A stretch of DNA of 64,000 bases. It comes from Marvania coccoides. Taxonomy: Eukaryota; Chlorophyta; Trebouxiophyceae; Chlorellales; Chlorellaceae. Within the stretch, counting starts at the first letter, position 1; every line of letters starts with the position of its first letter. The stretch is from the NCBI GenBank assembly GCA_963854735.1, contig OY978100.1:372001-436000 (forward strand), read 5' to 3'. Made by a program: the position numbers and the translations under genes. Under the pieces are notes generated by a model, which saw nothing but the letters and a program-made list of their open reading frames with translations, did not search any database and was not told the DNA's origin. Shown here one piece after another: positions 43,519 to 53,993 of the stretch.

Positions 43519-44767
43519 AATCGTATCGATCTTGGTTTGAAAATGCATTTGTTGAAAATTGGTCGAAATTGTCCATAATCAAGCCCAATAAATCATAAAA
43601 AATATTTCTAGAAATGAGTAATGCGCAAAAATTGGGTTTAATCTCGTTTTTCGCAAGGGTGACAATTTCCTGATATTTATGCGCTGTCATAGCGGCTCGT
43701 TTCGCTCGCCGCCCCCAAGCAGACAATTTCCCAGGAGGGGCCAGAGCGTGAATGATGCCAACGTACAAAGAAATGGCTGTCGCAGTGCAGCCCTCTGTGG
43801 CAATCTTCAGGGCACTCTGTGCGCATGCCCCAAAACATGCGGCGGTTTGCAACCCAGGACGTGGTCTATCACGCCATTAAGCGGTTTCTTTGATAATGAC
43901 GGCGGCATCGGCAACTGCAGAAATTAGTGATGTCGGGGAGGTATGGTCTGTGGCCCACCGAAGCCTTGAGCGATGTGCTAACGCACCGCATACTCGATAG
44001 CTCCTGGAGGCCGAGAATCGCATGCCTGTTTGAACGCTGCTTGAACAATTGGCCCTAATCCCCCCCCCCTTCGTTTGCAGTCCTGCACTTGTCGTGCTTC
44101 TGCACTGCGCTGTAAAAAATGGTTTGTTGGGGGTTGGTTTGGGGATGCAGCGCTGAGCGCCTCCAACGCGCAGGAAATCTCACAGAGTTCATCGCTGCCG
44201 TCCAAGGGCGGGGCTCGGAATTTGTGCCCTCGGACTCGCGATTTTTGCTCTGTTGGCAGTCTGATTGCAGACGCGGCATGTTAAAGCAGCCGTAGACATG
44301 CCGCCTGTTGCCAAGGTGGAGTGCATGGAATAACCCTGAAACAAATGGCATTAAAAAATACCATTCTTTCTTTTGAAGATATAAATGGCGTCGATCCCTG
44401 AAAAGTGCTGCTTCTTTTTAAATTAAATTTTATAATTTTCATGTAAGCTAAGGCGCCGAAGAGGTGACAGTTAAGACGTATCATCCTCCCCATTGAGAGC
44501 TGGGCCTTTTGCTCCCCAAAATTCGTATATTTCTCTCCTCCCTCTTGTTTCTGCGGCGCTGTGCGCTGAATGCCACTCCCCTGCTTGCCCGCACTGCGCT
44601 GGCCCTGGCTGCCTGCTGTTTGCCTCTTTGCTGTTGCCCTCCAAAATAGTCTGATCTAATATTTTTTTGCATGTTTTCTGCTCTCCAAGTCCGCTGCTGC
44701 TGCTTCAACTAACCTTGTATTCCGTTATTGACCTGCAGGCACCAGTTTAAATCCAGTTTGAGACATC
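43519..44767. other. Gene-poor region
   Basis: About 1.25 kb with no convincing gene. Short ORFs have stop-interrupted, low-similarity content. Some sequence near 44050-44290 could be a further decayed exon, but I cannot support one. Confidence 0.4.
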
Positions 44768-46395
44768 ATGCCGAAGGTGAATGGCCAGTGTTTTGTTGTG
44801 AACACCTGCTCCTCTTTCTCCTCCCCCCATGGCTGTGAGATGGCAGTTTCTATTCCATCACAAATAAATCTGCAATCTCTTTACTTGGGAGCTAACTCGT
44901 TCACGCATCGCAAACCTTCTTGCAGGTTGTCCCGCCCAAGGGCTTCAAGACCAAGCCAATCTACGATTTCACGATAAAGAACTCAGTATGTTCAGCTAGC
45001 CACGCACAACAGAGTGCCCACTCTCCACTTCGTTTTTAGTTAGCTTCTCGCTCTGAGCCGTTAATGGTATCCCTCGATCAATAAGTTCCCCAACCGCCTG
45101 CACCACTCAGCCTCATCCCCCATTTTGGTGTTTCCCCCTTCTTCCTCATTGCAGGCTGGAGCATCGTTGAGCACACACCCGGCTCCCCAACCGAGGCAGC
45201 GGCTGCTGGGCCGTCGCAGCCGAAGCGTCAGAGGCGAGCCCGCCCTCCCCACTGCCCCCCACGACGAGGCGAGTTCTACTTGCCAGGTCCATAAAGTGCA
45301 CCCCTTTGGCATCTTCCACATATTTGTTGTTGACTTATTCTCTCTGCATTTAAAACTTTTCCTGCTCTCAAAAAGAAAGCATTCAACGCTCGCTCAGTGG
45401 GCCAGCCCTGAATTAATTATGTTGTTTGAATCGACCCGCAGGACGCCGGCGCGGCTGTCGCTCTCCCTGCCCTTCCCCTCGCCCCCTCCACCACCGAGGA
45501 CGAGATCGGCACCCTGTCCCTGTTGGTGGACGGCGACGACAAGCTCGTGATCGACGCCGAGGTAAGGGCACAGTTTCGCACGCAAGGCTGCGCTGCTGCC
45601 GCTGCTCCTTGAGGCGGAGAACATCTTGATGACCTCCCACACCCGATTTTGCTGTGATTTCCTACGCCAAATCGCTTTACAATTTGTCTTATCGCCACCA
45701 CTGCAGTTGTGCCTATCTCACACCACATTTCTTTCCTAATGTTCCTCACTTCCAAAACCCCATTTCGTTCAAGTAACCCTTTTGCAGTGGTGCACGAGGA
45801 GGATGGCTGCAATAAGTAGATGCGGCTGCTGCTCAAGCCCTGCTCGATTTTGAGCGCCAGCGGAAACGGCGGCATAGGCTTTAAGAAAGGCCGTGCCGGA
45901 GCCCGCCACCTGCCGTGGCCGGAGGCGTACCCCGGTACGCTGATGGTATTTTACTCAGTCCTGTTGAGTAAATGCATCGTGTGCCGGAGCGCCGCCATGG
46001 AGGGCATCACAGCATGTAAGTGGTATGTGCTTTTATCCCCCCCGTGGGGTTTCTTTTCCGCGAATATCGTTCTAATTTTGTATGAACTGACATCGAATGC
46101 TGTCACTTTCTTCTCATTTTGTTTTGCAGCGCACTACGCCCCCGCTCACTACGTTGAGCTGTACCGGGAGGGGTCTGCCTACAGGACCCTGGCACTCCAA
46201 AACGCCTACCCCACCGGCGACAACCCCGTCGGCGCCATCCTGGAGGTCCTGCGCGACGAGCTGACGGCGCTGAAGGAGCTCTTCCACCAGAACCGGCCGA
46301 CTACCTTCTACGACGACCTCGCAGAGGCTGTTGCGTCCCACTCAATGGCGAACACCGCCGAGTGGGACGCAACAGCCTCTGCGAGGTCGTCGTAG
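44768..46395 (+). pseudogene. Unrecognised multi-exon gene, apparently broken where it enters an inverted repeat
   Basis: Four 5' exons have good GT-AG sites and are all phase 0: 44768-44776 (MPK), 44926-44985 (VVPPKGFKTKPIYDFTIKNS), 45155-45286 and 45442-45561 (...EDEIGTLSLLVDGDDKLVIDAE). The next exons, 45788-46015 and 46130-46395, lie in the left arm of the inverted repeat. Their best frame (VHEEDG, then MRLLLKPCSILSASGNGGIGFKKGRAG...; SHYAPAHYVELYREGSAYRTLALQNAYP...) is interrupted by TAG ten codons in, where the right arm has TAC. It also does not match the phase of the exon before. The end of the frame crosses the centre of the repeat (SMANTAEWDATASARSS). No family recognised. Either the left copy is dead or an exon in 45562-45787 is missing from my model. 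Confidence 0.5.
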
Positions 46396-46973
46396 AAGGT
46401 AGTCGGCCGGTTCTGGTGGAAGAGCTCCTTCAGCGCCGTCAGCTCGTCGCGCAGGACCTCCAGGATGGCGCCGACGGGGTTGTCGCCGGTGGGGTAGGCG
46501 TTTTGGAGTGCCAGGGTCCTGTAGGCAGACCCCTCCCGGTACAGCTCAACGTAGTGAGCGGGGGCGTAGTGCGCTGCAAAACAAAATGAGAAGAAAGTGA
46601 CAGCATTCGATGTCAGTTCATATGTAAAACCTCCAAACCTTCAAACCATAAACAATAGAACGATCTTCGAGAAAAAAGAAACCCCACGGGAAAAAAAAAG
46701 TATAGACCACTTACAGGCGGTGATGCCCTCCATGGCGGCGCTCCGGCACACGATGCATTTACTCAACAGGACTGAGTAAAATACCATCAGCGTACCGGGG
46801 TACGCCTCCGGCCACGGCAGGTGGCGGGCTCCGGCACGGCCTTTCTTAAAGCCTATGCCGCCGTTTCCGCTGGCGCTCAAAATCGAGCAGGGCTTGAGCT
46901 GCAGCCGCATGTACCTGTTTACGCCGTCTTCCTCGTGCACCACTGCAGGGTTACGTTGAACGAAATGGGGTCT
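45757..46973. repeat. Large inverted repeat, ~600 bp arms, 16 bp spacer
   Basis: Left arm 45757-46343, right arm 46360-46973, spacer 46344-46359 (aatggcgaacaccgcc). The inner 210 bp and the second exon pair are essentially identical between arms, so 46114-46341 on the minus strand and 46362-46589 on the plus strand translate the same. Differences are concentrated in the intron (right arm has about 30 extra bases) and near the outer exon start (gaggaggatggctgcaataagtag against gaggaagacggcgtaaacaggtac). Such differences argue against a simple assembly fold-back. A transcript across the locus would form a hairpin of about 600 bp. Confidence 0.85.
46308..46942 (-). pseudogene. Right-arm copy of the unrecognised gene (3' part only)
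   Basis: Exon 46942-46715 reads VHEEDGVNRYMRLQLKPCSILSASGNGGIGFKKGRAGARHLPWPEAYPGTLMVFYSVLLSKCIVCRSAAMEGITA without a stop. Exon 46573-46308 reads SHYAPAHYVELYREGSAYRTLALQNAYPTGDNPVGAILEVLRDELTALKELFHQ... The splice sites mirror those of the left copy. No counterpart of the four 5' exons lies to the right, so this is a partial copy. Its open frame is better preserved than the left one, which is odd for a dead duplicate. Confidence 0.55.
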
Positions 46974-47204
46974 TAATTATAACATATTCTGTAACAGCAC
47001 AACCTGCACCTCCCCGTTTCTCACTTACTATGGATTGCGTTGAATAGATTTCCCCTTAATGATTCCAAACATATTCTTCTCTTCCCCTGATTCCTAGTGC
47101 ATGGCTAGTTATGCCATCTTCCCCCCACTTTGCTCAAAGTGTTCTTCCTTTCCACTTTGCTTCCCGCCTTCAAAACTTCCCCTGCCTTCAAAACTCAGCC
47201 TTCC

Positions 47205-47500
47205 TTGACCGGACGGTTCGCGTATCGCGCCGTCCGGAGCGTCTTGCATGATTTGCATTTCTGTGCATGATTTGCATGTCTGCATGCACCTGTGCCTGTC
47301 ATGCACCTGTTTTTATGTCGGTCGCGCCGTCGGGGACTCGGGGGCAGGGGCCAGAGCCTATTAACTGGGATTGATCCGACGGAGGAGGGGGGGCTCTGCC
47401 TTACTGTGGTGGGGTTTGTGGCACGTCGCCTCGCGGATCTCTATAGGGGCAACCTCGGTAGGAGACGTGAAACCTCTGTAAAACCTTTGAAACCTTTCAT
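47205..47500 (+). repeat. Interspersed repeat family, blocks B and C (left end)
   Basis: Begins with ccggacggttcgc...gcgccgtccgg, able to fold as a hairpin and shared with the minus strand of 720-740. It continues through tgcacctgt runs into gtcggtcgcgccg, gggccagagcct, ttactgtggtgggg, tggcacgtcgcct, tctctata and ggagacgt. The part from 47318 is an inverted copy of 47985-48236. Confidence 0.7.
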
Positions 47501-48236
47501 CATTATTATTAAATATTATTTCTATAATTCCATCTTGTAACTCACGTAACTAATAGAGTTGGTCACTCTATTGCATATTCGGGCGCTGAACGGACTAATA
47601 TCGAAAAATTAAGCAAAATTACACACGAGGTCCGCAATGGCGCCGTCGGGGGCTATCATCAGGTTAATGCGGACCTCACGTCCCCGCTGCACGCCGCAGA
47701 ATCGGTTTTTTGTGTGAGGTGTAGCGGAACGTTGCAATTTAACCATTCCCGTTAAGAACCCGAGGCAGAAGCTAGGGGAGCTCACGAGATGCGACGTATA
47801 CTATTTTAAATAAATGATTGGGTCCGAAAACTGTGGCTCCTTCGAAGAGTTTCATAAGCAAATCAATGAAGATGTCAAAACCCTGTTTACCTGCAAATCC
47901 GCGAAGCGGAACGTTGCAATTAAAATATATTAACACACTTATTAACACACCCTAATGTATTTCTTTATGATGTTAAAGCACAAGGTTAACGGGTTTAATG
48001 GGTTTAATGGGTTTACATCTGCTTGTTACGTCTCCTACAGAAGGTGCTCTTATAGAGACCTGCAAGGCGACGTGCCACTTCCCGCCACAGTAAGGCGGGT
48101 ACCCCCTTCCATCCGCTGGGATCGACCCCCGGTACGGTGGACGTACGGATACTGCCACTACGCCGGTGACCGCTCCGCCGCCCACAGTTAAGGCTCTGGC
48201 CCCCGCCTTCCGGAGTCCCCCAGCGGCGCGACCGAC
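47318..48236. mobile_element. Candidate non-autonomous element with long inverted termini
   Basis: Termini 47318-47500 (plus) and 48236-47985 (minus) share the ordered blocks gtcggtcgcgccg, gggccagagcct, ccttactgtggcgggaagtggcacgtcgcct and ggagacgt, with a ~50 bp gap in the left copy. The 480 bp between them is AT-rich and non-coding, with two aagcggaacgttgcaatt-like copies (47725 and 47906) and a (gggtttaat)n stretch at 47991-48015. This looks like a foldback or MITE-like element with no transposase, or two independent insertions of one repeat facing each other. No target-site duplication identified. Confidence 0.5.
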
Positions 48237-48552
48237 TAAAATTAAGGGAAAGCAGGGTTCTCCTGACGGCAACGGCCCGTCAGGTTTGGGGTTCGCGCTT
48301 GGGCAATGCTGGCCCGCCCAGCACCCCTCCCATCTACAGCGGTCACTCAACCCCTGGCTAAAGGGTTTTTGATGTAGTACCCGGTGTGCTCACTGAAATA
48401 AGTGGCACCCGCCTTTTGTACCCATCCATTAGAGACTGCGATACCACGGGGAAGTGATGCATCCGACGTTGCAGTGCAGTAAACTACCAAAGTTTACGCA
48501 CTGGCAGCTTCAATGAGCTAACTAGTAGGGAGCGCGAACCACCGAACGTGCA
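48237..48552 (-). repeat. Interspersed repeat family, block A with linker
   Basis: The reverse complement begins ggttcgcgctccctac and matches 39588-39845 block by block, then continues gcgaaccccaaacctgacgggcc, gtcaggagaaccctgctt and into gtcggtcgcgccg. The same linker is seen at 63860-63930, so blocks A, linker and C belong to one unit. Confidence 0.7.
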
Positions 48553-48926
48553 TGCATAATAAATGGAAGTTAAATAAACAGACTCATCTCGCAAAGTTTC
48601 ATCTCATAACTTGACTCTCTCAACAGTTACCCAACAGCCATTTCAGAACATTTACCCCTGTTAACCCCTTGAAACCCTGCATTACCCAAGGCTAATACCC
48701 TCCCCTCTATTTGAAGTGTGCAGCGGTGGTGATAACGCGTTGCGGCATTTCAGGGCTGAGGAGAGAGCGGAGCCGTTCCACGCTTGGGTGGAAAAAAACA
48801 GCATGCAAACTTTGGCAACAATGAAAACACAAAACAGTGAAACTGATCACCTCATAAATTCATCAACGCATCAATCAATCCATTCATTAATGCATGGAGC
48901 TCCTGCAAACCTCCTGCTCGTCATCA
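48553..48926. other. Intergenic region
   Basis: About 370 bp between the repeat cluster and the stop codon of the His-tailed secreted protein. AT-rich; no gene. Confidence 0.4.
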
Positions 48927-50965
48927 TTAGTGGTGGTGGTGGTGGCGACCATGGTGGCCACCCCGCTTCTTGTTAGTCCACAGGGACATATCGATGAGCT
49001 GGTAATCAAATAATTTGTTGGTTTTGGGCACATTCGTAGGCACTCCCAGCCCAGCCGAAAAAATCGGGAGCAATGAAACGAGTTCATAACTTTTCAGAGG
49101 GTCGAGGCCCTTCGCTTGTCCTTTGCATGCAAGACCGCTGCAGTACGTGTTTTTTACGCACAACTTTTGGGGGAAGAAACAGGTGGCGTTGGTGGCCCTG
49201 CACTGCGTAATATAATCGTCGAGAGCCGTCGGATTGATGACGCATGTCGACATCTTGGTCAGTTTCGAGTGTTTTGAGGTGCACGGCTTCGTTATCCGCA
49301 TTTCAAACGAGACGATTGATGAGTTCACAATCTTCAGGAACCAGCCGTAGTTGGAGGTATATCCGACAGGGTCGCCCAGCGCAAACCACTGGGAGGGAAT
49401 CACCTAGAAGAAGAAGGGGGGGAAATTAAGCAGGAGAAGATATTAAAAAAAACGAATTGAAAAAAAAAAAATCTAGGTAAATTTAAATTTTAAATGTATA
49501 TAAACCGGCGAGAGCTTGAGGACGGAGGTCGGACCGGTCTGCGGCTTCGAGGAAGGAATCTTGGTGGTGCTGATTTTAACTCCGATCCACTCGCTGAGGA
49601 TACCATTTTCCAGATACTGCATCACCAGCTTCGGGTCCTGCACGAAGATGACAAACAAGGTTGAATCTCAAAACCCATTTAAAATTGCAGGCAGAGAGTA
49701 ATTTTGAATTCCAAATTGTATGTCTTCCAAAGCAAATAGATAAACTGTCTTTAGCCGATCTCCGTCGCACATATGGACAGCATGCGAAGCCGGAACAATA
49801 AATACAAATGCCATCGCATGACTTCCGTCAAACATTGTGGAAAGCATGCAAATGATAATGCAGCCATTCAACTCCAATAAACTCACCCGCAGGAAAGACA
49901 GGTGGTCGCCAAAGGCCTGGTCAGGGATATCTTTGATCTCTGGAACCATCAGCGCTTGGCACTTCTGCTCTTCGCCTACAAAATAAAATAAAATGAAAAG
50001 CGCAAGTGGGGAAAGTGAATTACATTGCAATGAATTGTTCAAAATCTAGTTGTCAAAACAGGGTTGGAGATAAATTGCATTTTTTGAGAGGAAATTGTAA
50101 AATCAAAATCAAAATAAAACTCACGTTGCACAACACGAATTCCGTCCCGTTGGGTCACGTAGTAATAGGACTGCACACGTTTCCCAGTTGATAATTAGAT
50201 AAATTCCGAGCAGAAAATCAGGTGCTTGAGAATTCCCACGACCACCCGTCGCTTTTGCGCGATCTCCTTAGGGCACTCCCCCTAGGGCAGATCGAAATGC
50301 CAGAACTTCTGGCCTGGCGTTGGAATTTTGTGAGTATGGTAGTATATTCGGGTGAGGTGTTTAGCAGAGGCATTATAGACCTGAGCCCGGCGATTCAAAA
50401 CAGAGCCGTCTGAAAAATAATTACCTGTACAAAGTAGCGACCGAGCTGGTGCTTGGGGACCTCGGTGGAGAACTTGACCCCGCACACCTTCGTGTCCAAA
50501 GCGGTGCCTGCTGATGTATAGAAATAAGGAAACCCGTCGTTGTCGGGCGGAGGCTCTACGCCACGCGTGAGCAGCCACTCTGTGGATGTGGCGCCCTCCA
50601 CCCAGGAGCACGTGACCTCCCGGAAGCAGACTTGAAACAATCCTGCTCTTTCTTGATAACTCGGCAGAGAGCATCGCTGGGCTCGTCGGGGGTGCCACTG
50701 AGAGGGGGAACGAAGGAGAGATTTGTCGTGAGGATGCGTCGCTGAGTACCGTAATTTTTCACTTGGCAAGTGACCAGTACAGCACAAAAATTTGCTGACT
50801 AGAAGCTGCAAAAGGCTTAGACACAGGTGCGGGAATCAAAAGACAGTGTGACGAAAATCCAGTTTGAACTTACACGCATACGCCGTGGGAGTGGCCGCCG
50901 TTATTAAAGGCAGCGGGCAACATGATTGCGATCAAGATGAGCACCAGCTTCATTGCGAGCGCCAT
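48927..50965 (-). CDS. Secreted protein with His-rich C-terminus, unrecognised
   Basis: Six exons: 50965-~50874, 50697-50425, 50170-50125, 49975-49887, 49637-49506 and 49403-48927; about 365 residues. Signal peptide MALAMKLVLILIAIMLPAAF, then NNGGHSHGVC. Later exons read SYYYVTQRDGIRVVQR, GEEQKCQALMVPEIKDIPDQAFGDHLSFLR and DPKLVMQYLENGILSEWIGVKIS. A Cys-rich last exon (CVINPTALDDYITQCRATNATCFFPQKLCVKNTYCSG) ends RGGHHGRHHHHH. Metal binding is a fair guess, nothing more. Exon 2 is ambiguous: donor gt|gtaagt leads to frame GTPDEPSDALCRVIKKEQDCF, which must then shift one base near 50620 to reach VCFREVTCSWVEGAT; donor tgc|gtgtaa instead gives one open frame (WHPRRAQRCSL...). I cannot choose. 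Confidence 0.7.
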
Positions 50966-51345
50966 CGTCCCAAAGGTGTCGGAACCTTACAGGAAACCAA
51001 TGTACGCAATATTTCCAGATAATTATTAATTGATTAGTGAGCGGAGGAAGCGGGCGGAGAGACTTTGAAGTGGTACTGCGAGAAAGAAAGTGAAATGATT
51101 TGCACGGGGAGACACGGCCCTTTTGAAAAGGAATTATTATAAAGTAGATTAGAGAGATCTTAAAAAAAAAATGTCTGTAGATTAGAGAGATCTTTAAATA
51201 TTTATTTTTGAGGGGTAACCAATGAAACTAAGTAAAAGAGGAACTTAAGGAATTAAATTAGGGGAACAGATCTAAGTCTGTTACAGCAGGCCCACGCTAA
51301 AGCTGCCACATACCACTTTCTAGATATTTCATTATTTTCTTCTTT
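50966..51345. other. Intergenic region
   Basis: About 380 bp, holding the promoter of the His-tailed gene and the 3' end of the hydrolase, both on the minus strand. Two near-identical 20-base pieces (gtagattagagagatctt) at 51143 and 51178 form a short direct repeat. Confidence 0.45.
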
Positions 51346-52478
51346 TCATGGCGGTGCAGAACCCGACTCCAATTTGTCCACCCACCGCTCAACCACCTCA
51401 GCGTCCCCGTACCACGGCCTCCCAGGTCGGCTGCCTGGCCCGTGCCACACACTCGGCAGCACAACGTTCTCAGCGCCGGGGAGGTGGGCAATTTTCAGAG
51501 GCGTCACGCCGTCACCCTCTACCTCTCCTTGCCCGCACCCAGATTTGTAGCTCTCATACGCCAACCATGCGTCACTTTTCGAAAACTTCGGTGCGGAGTA
51601 GGGAAAGGCTGCTGCTGCTGTTGCTGCTGATCCACTTTGTGGAGAAACCTCTGCAGACCGCCAGGGCGGCTTTTCCCCTGCTATTGCGTTCCCCGCCAAG
51701 CACACCACCTGCACCCCTGGAAACGAGTCTCCCCTGGGGTAGACATGGTTGGTAAACTGCAGGCTGCTGCCCAATGCTGCTGCCGGCAGCTCAACGCCGC
51801 TCGGTGCACGCAGAGTCTCTGCAACGCGCCCAAATGGGTAGGCTTCGATGCTGTGGTGCGGGGTGCCCAAGGAGACGAGCGAACGCACTAGTTCCCGCCG
51901 TCCGTACACTATTCCTGTGATTTTCATCATAAAAACAGCCAGTAAAAAAAATATAAAATTTCCCGTTCTCTTCTCCTGAAATCTCTTGTGTGACAAAATT
52001 TACACCGACTGAAACATCTGGGAATCTTGCATTTACCTTGATAAGGAATGTCCCCTAGGAGGAGGCGCGCCACCCAACCCCCAGCAGAATGCCCAACCAA
52101 CACCACTTTGCCATATTTATCGTACATCGGCAGCAGCGCAGCATCAATTTGCCGCAAGTACCATTGAAAATCGCTGCCCAGCAGCACTTGAGCCCAGTCC
52201 TTTGAGGAAATGGGCACCACTTTGGCTGCAAAGCCTCGGCAGGTCAGGCTGTCGGCGAGGCCAAGGTAAGGCTTGGCGCCAGACAGGAAGCCTGGGAGGA
52301 GCAGCACGGCACCTCGCGACGCCGCGTTGGAGCTACAGACTGCAAAAAATCGTCGTCTGGCGTGGTCGTTTGAGTTGAAGTGGCGTCGTCGTCGCTGCCG
52401 CTGTGGAAAAAAAAATGTAGAGATCGAGGGCGTGCTGGCTGCAGAACAGCGTTGCGTGTGAGGTTGAGCTGATTCCAT
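51346..52478 (-). CDS. Alpha/beta-hydrolase, plastid-type leader
   Basis: Exons 52478-52037 and 51914-51346 give 336 residues. The leader (MESAQPHTQRCSAASTPSIS..., QRQRRRRHFN) is basic and Ser-rich. The core has GAVLLLPGFLSGAKPYLGLADSLTCRGFAAKVVPI, the nucleophile elbow VVLVGHSAGGWVARLLLG (GxSxG Ser), LVSLGTPHHSIEAY, GVQVVCLAGNAIAG, and near the end DGVTPLKIAHLPGAENVVLPSVWHGPG..., which supplies the acid (DGVTP) and His (VWHGP). It resembles plant and cyanobacterial lipase-like hydrolases of the PGAP1-like kind. Substrate unknown, perhaps a plastid lipid ester. An Ala/Ser insert sits near 215-240. It is divergent from the syntaxin gene, 238 bp apart. Confidence 0.86.
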
Positions 52479-52716
52479 TTCTTACTTATTTATTATTCTA
52501 GTATGAAAAATGAAAAATGAAAAATCGAGCCCCTTGAAATCACTCGATCAATCCAGCGTTCGTAAAACCGAGGTTTCCTTGCATTTACATATATAAATAT
52601 ATATTTATAAAATGCCAAGCTGGCGACTTGCATAAATCAACATCAAATAAATCAATCAATAACGCGTCGAAAATTTTAACGCCCGATCAAATTTTAACGC
52701 CCGATCAAATTTTAAA

Positions 52717-53529
52717 ATGGCAGACTCGAGAGACCCGTTTTTCATCGTCCAATCGGAGGTTGATGACACCGTAAGTCGAATACTAACCCTTGAAACAACG
52801 CGGCATCCTCCCAACCCCCTCCCCACACCCAGTATTACTCACCTCCCTTCCCCGCCTCGCCTTTTTCTCCTTCCTTCCCAGCTGGCTGCCCTTGCCGCCA
52901 AGTACGAGCGATTACGCGGCTTGCCTGTGGGCAGCTCCCAGTGGCGCAGCCTGGACGAGGACGTCCAGGAGGACTGCCAAAATATTCAGTATATGGTCGG
53001 CGAGATTGATAAGAGCATCGACGCCGCAGAGCGCAATCCCTCGCGCTTCCGGCTGACCCAGGCGGAGCTTTCCAGCCGACGAAAGTGGGTCATGTCCACG
53101 CGGCGGCAAGTGGAGGGCATCGCAGACGGCACGCTGGCCCCCAAGCAAGCGTTGTTGACTGCAGCCCCGCCAGCCTCGGCAGCAGCCAAACTGGCAGCGG
53201 CGGTGCAGGAGGAGAACGATGGGTTCATTGAGGGGGAGGGGCAGCGGCAGCAGGTGCTGATGCAGCGGCAAGACGAGGAGTTGGACGTGCTGAGTCACCA
53301 CGTTGTTCGGATTGGAGAATTAGGGCGAGAAATGGGGCAGGAGCTCGATTCTCAGGGGCAGCTGCTGGACGAACTGGGCGCGGAGATGGACGGCACGCAG
53401 ACCCGGCTGGCGGCGGCGCAAAAGAAAGTGCAGTACGTGATTGAGCGAGCCGGGGCCAAGGGCCAGCTCTGCATCATTCTCATTTTGATCGTGGTGCTGG
53501 TGGTGCTGGTGTTTCTGGCCATTGCGTGA
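52717..53529 (+). CDS. Syntaxin-6/SYP6-type Qc-SNARE
   Basis: Exons 52717-52770 and 52882-53529 give 233 residues. Qc-SNARE of trans-Golgi and endosome fusion. N-terminus MADSRDPFFIVQSEVDDT matches the syntaxin-6 opening (DPFFVVKGEV), followed by the three-helix N-domain (NIQYMVGEIDKSIDAAERNPSRFRLTQAELSSRRKWVMSTRRQVEGI). Then comes the SNARE helix (QDEELDVLSHHVVRIGELGREMGQELDSQGQLLDELGAEMDGTQTRL) with the zero-layer Gln in LDSQGQLL, and a C-terminal anchor (CIILILIVVLVVLVFLAIA). The intron is in frame and its translation would also be open, but family alignment favours removal. Confidence 0.92.
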   Translation: MADSRDPFFIVQSEVDDTVSRILTLETTRHPPNPLPTPSITHLPSPPRLFLLPSQLAALAAKYERLRGLPVGSSQWRSLDEDVQEDCQNIQYMVGEIDKSIDAAERNPSRFRLTQAELSSRRKWVMSTRRQVEGIADGTLAPKQALLTAAPPASAAAKLAAAVQEENDGFIEGEGQRQQVLMQRQDEELDVLSHHVVRIGELGREMGQELDSQGQLLDELGAEMDGTQTRLAAAQKKVQYVIERAGAKGQLCIILILIVVLVVLVFLAIA

Positions 53530-53993
53530 TTCTTCCGATATGGCAGCTGCTGCATTGGGGGATAGAATACGCGTTCTGATTTATGGCGCCTTTTATATTT
53601 TGTCATTGTTTATTTTTTTGACGTGGCGGCCCCCTTTTACGAGACATTGTCCTCTACTTTCACATGCCCAGTGCACCCCAAGGACTATTCATTCTCTCGT
53701 GTGGAGTGAGAAAGCGGGGCAGTGAATGCCTTTTCGCTGTTTCGACTGGCCATGACGCTTTGCGCTCACAAAGAATCCCTTTTTTTCTTTTCCAATTATC
53801 CTGTTAATTTCGTTCTTCTCTCGCGTGTTAACTAGCTGTATGTGTATTTTTAGAAGTTGACTTGCAGTTTTACACTTAATATAATTTAATGATCACCCAC
53901 AGCATTTGGGGGGGAGAGATAAAACAAATGCGAAAAATAATTTGGAAGGTTCACAGAGGAAAGAAGACAAAGGGCAGCTCAACACACACAGTA
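53530..53993. other. Convergent intergenic region
   Basis: About 465 bp between the syntaxin and the ankyrin-protein stop codons. T-rich, non-coding; probably both 3' UTRs. Confidence 0.5.

Noticed and set aside
45757..46973. Inverted repeat as a pure assembly fold-back
   Set aside because: Not accepted as the main reading because the arms differ by a ~30 bp intron insertion and several exon-edge substitutions, though long reads should still confirm it.
36553..53690. Similarity between 36553 (catgcccagtgtaccc) and 53663 (catgcccagtgcaccc)
   Set aside because: Only about 15 bases match before the sequences diverge; within chance for a 64 kb window.
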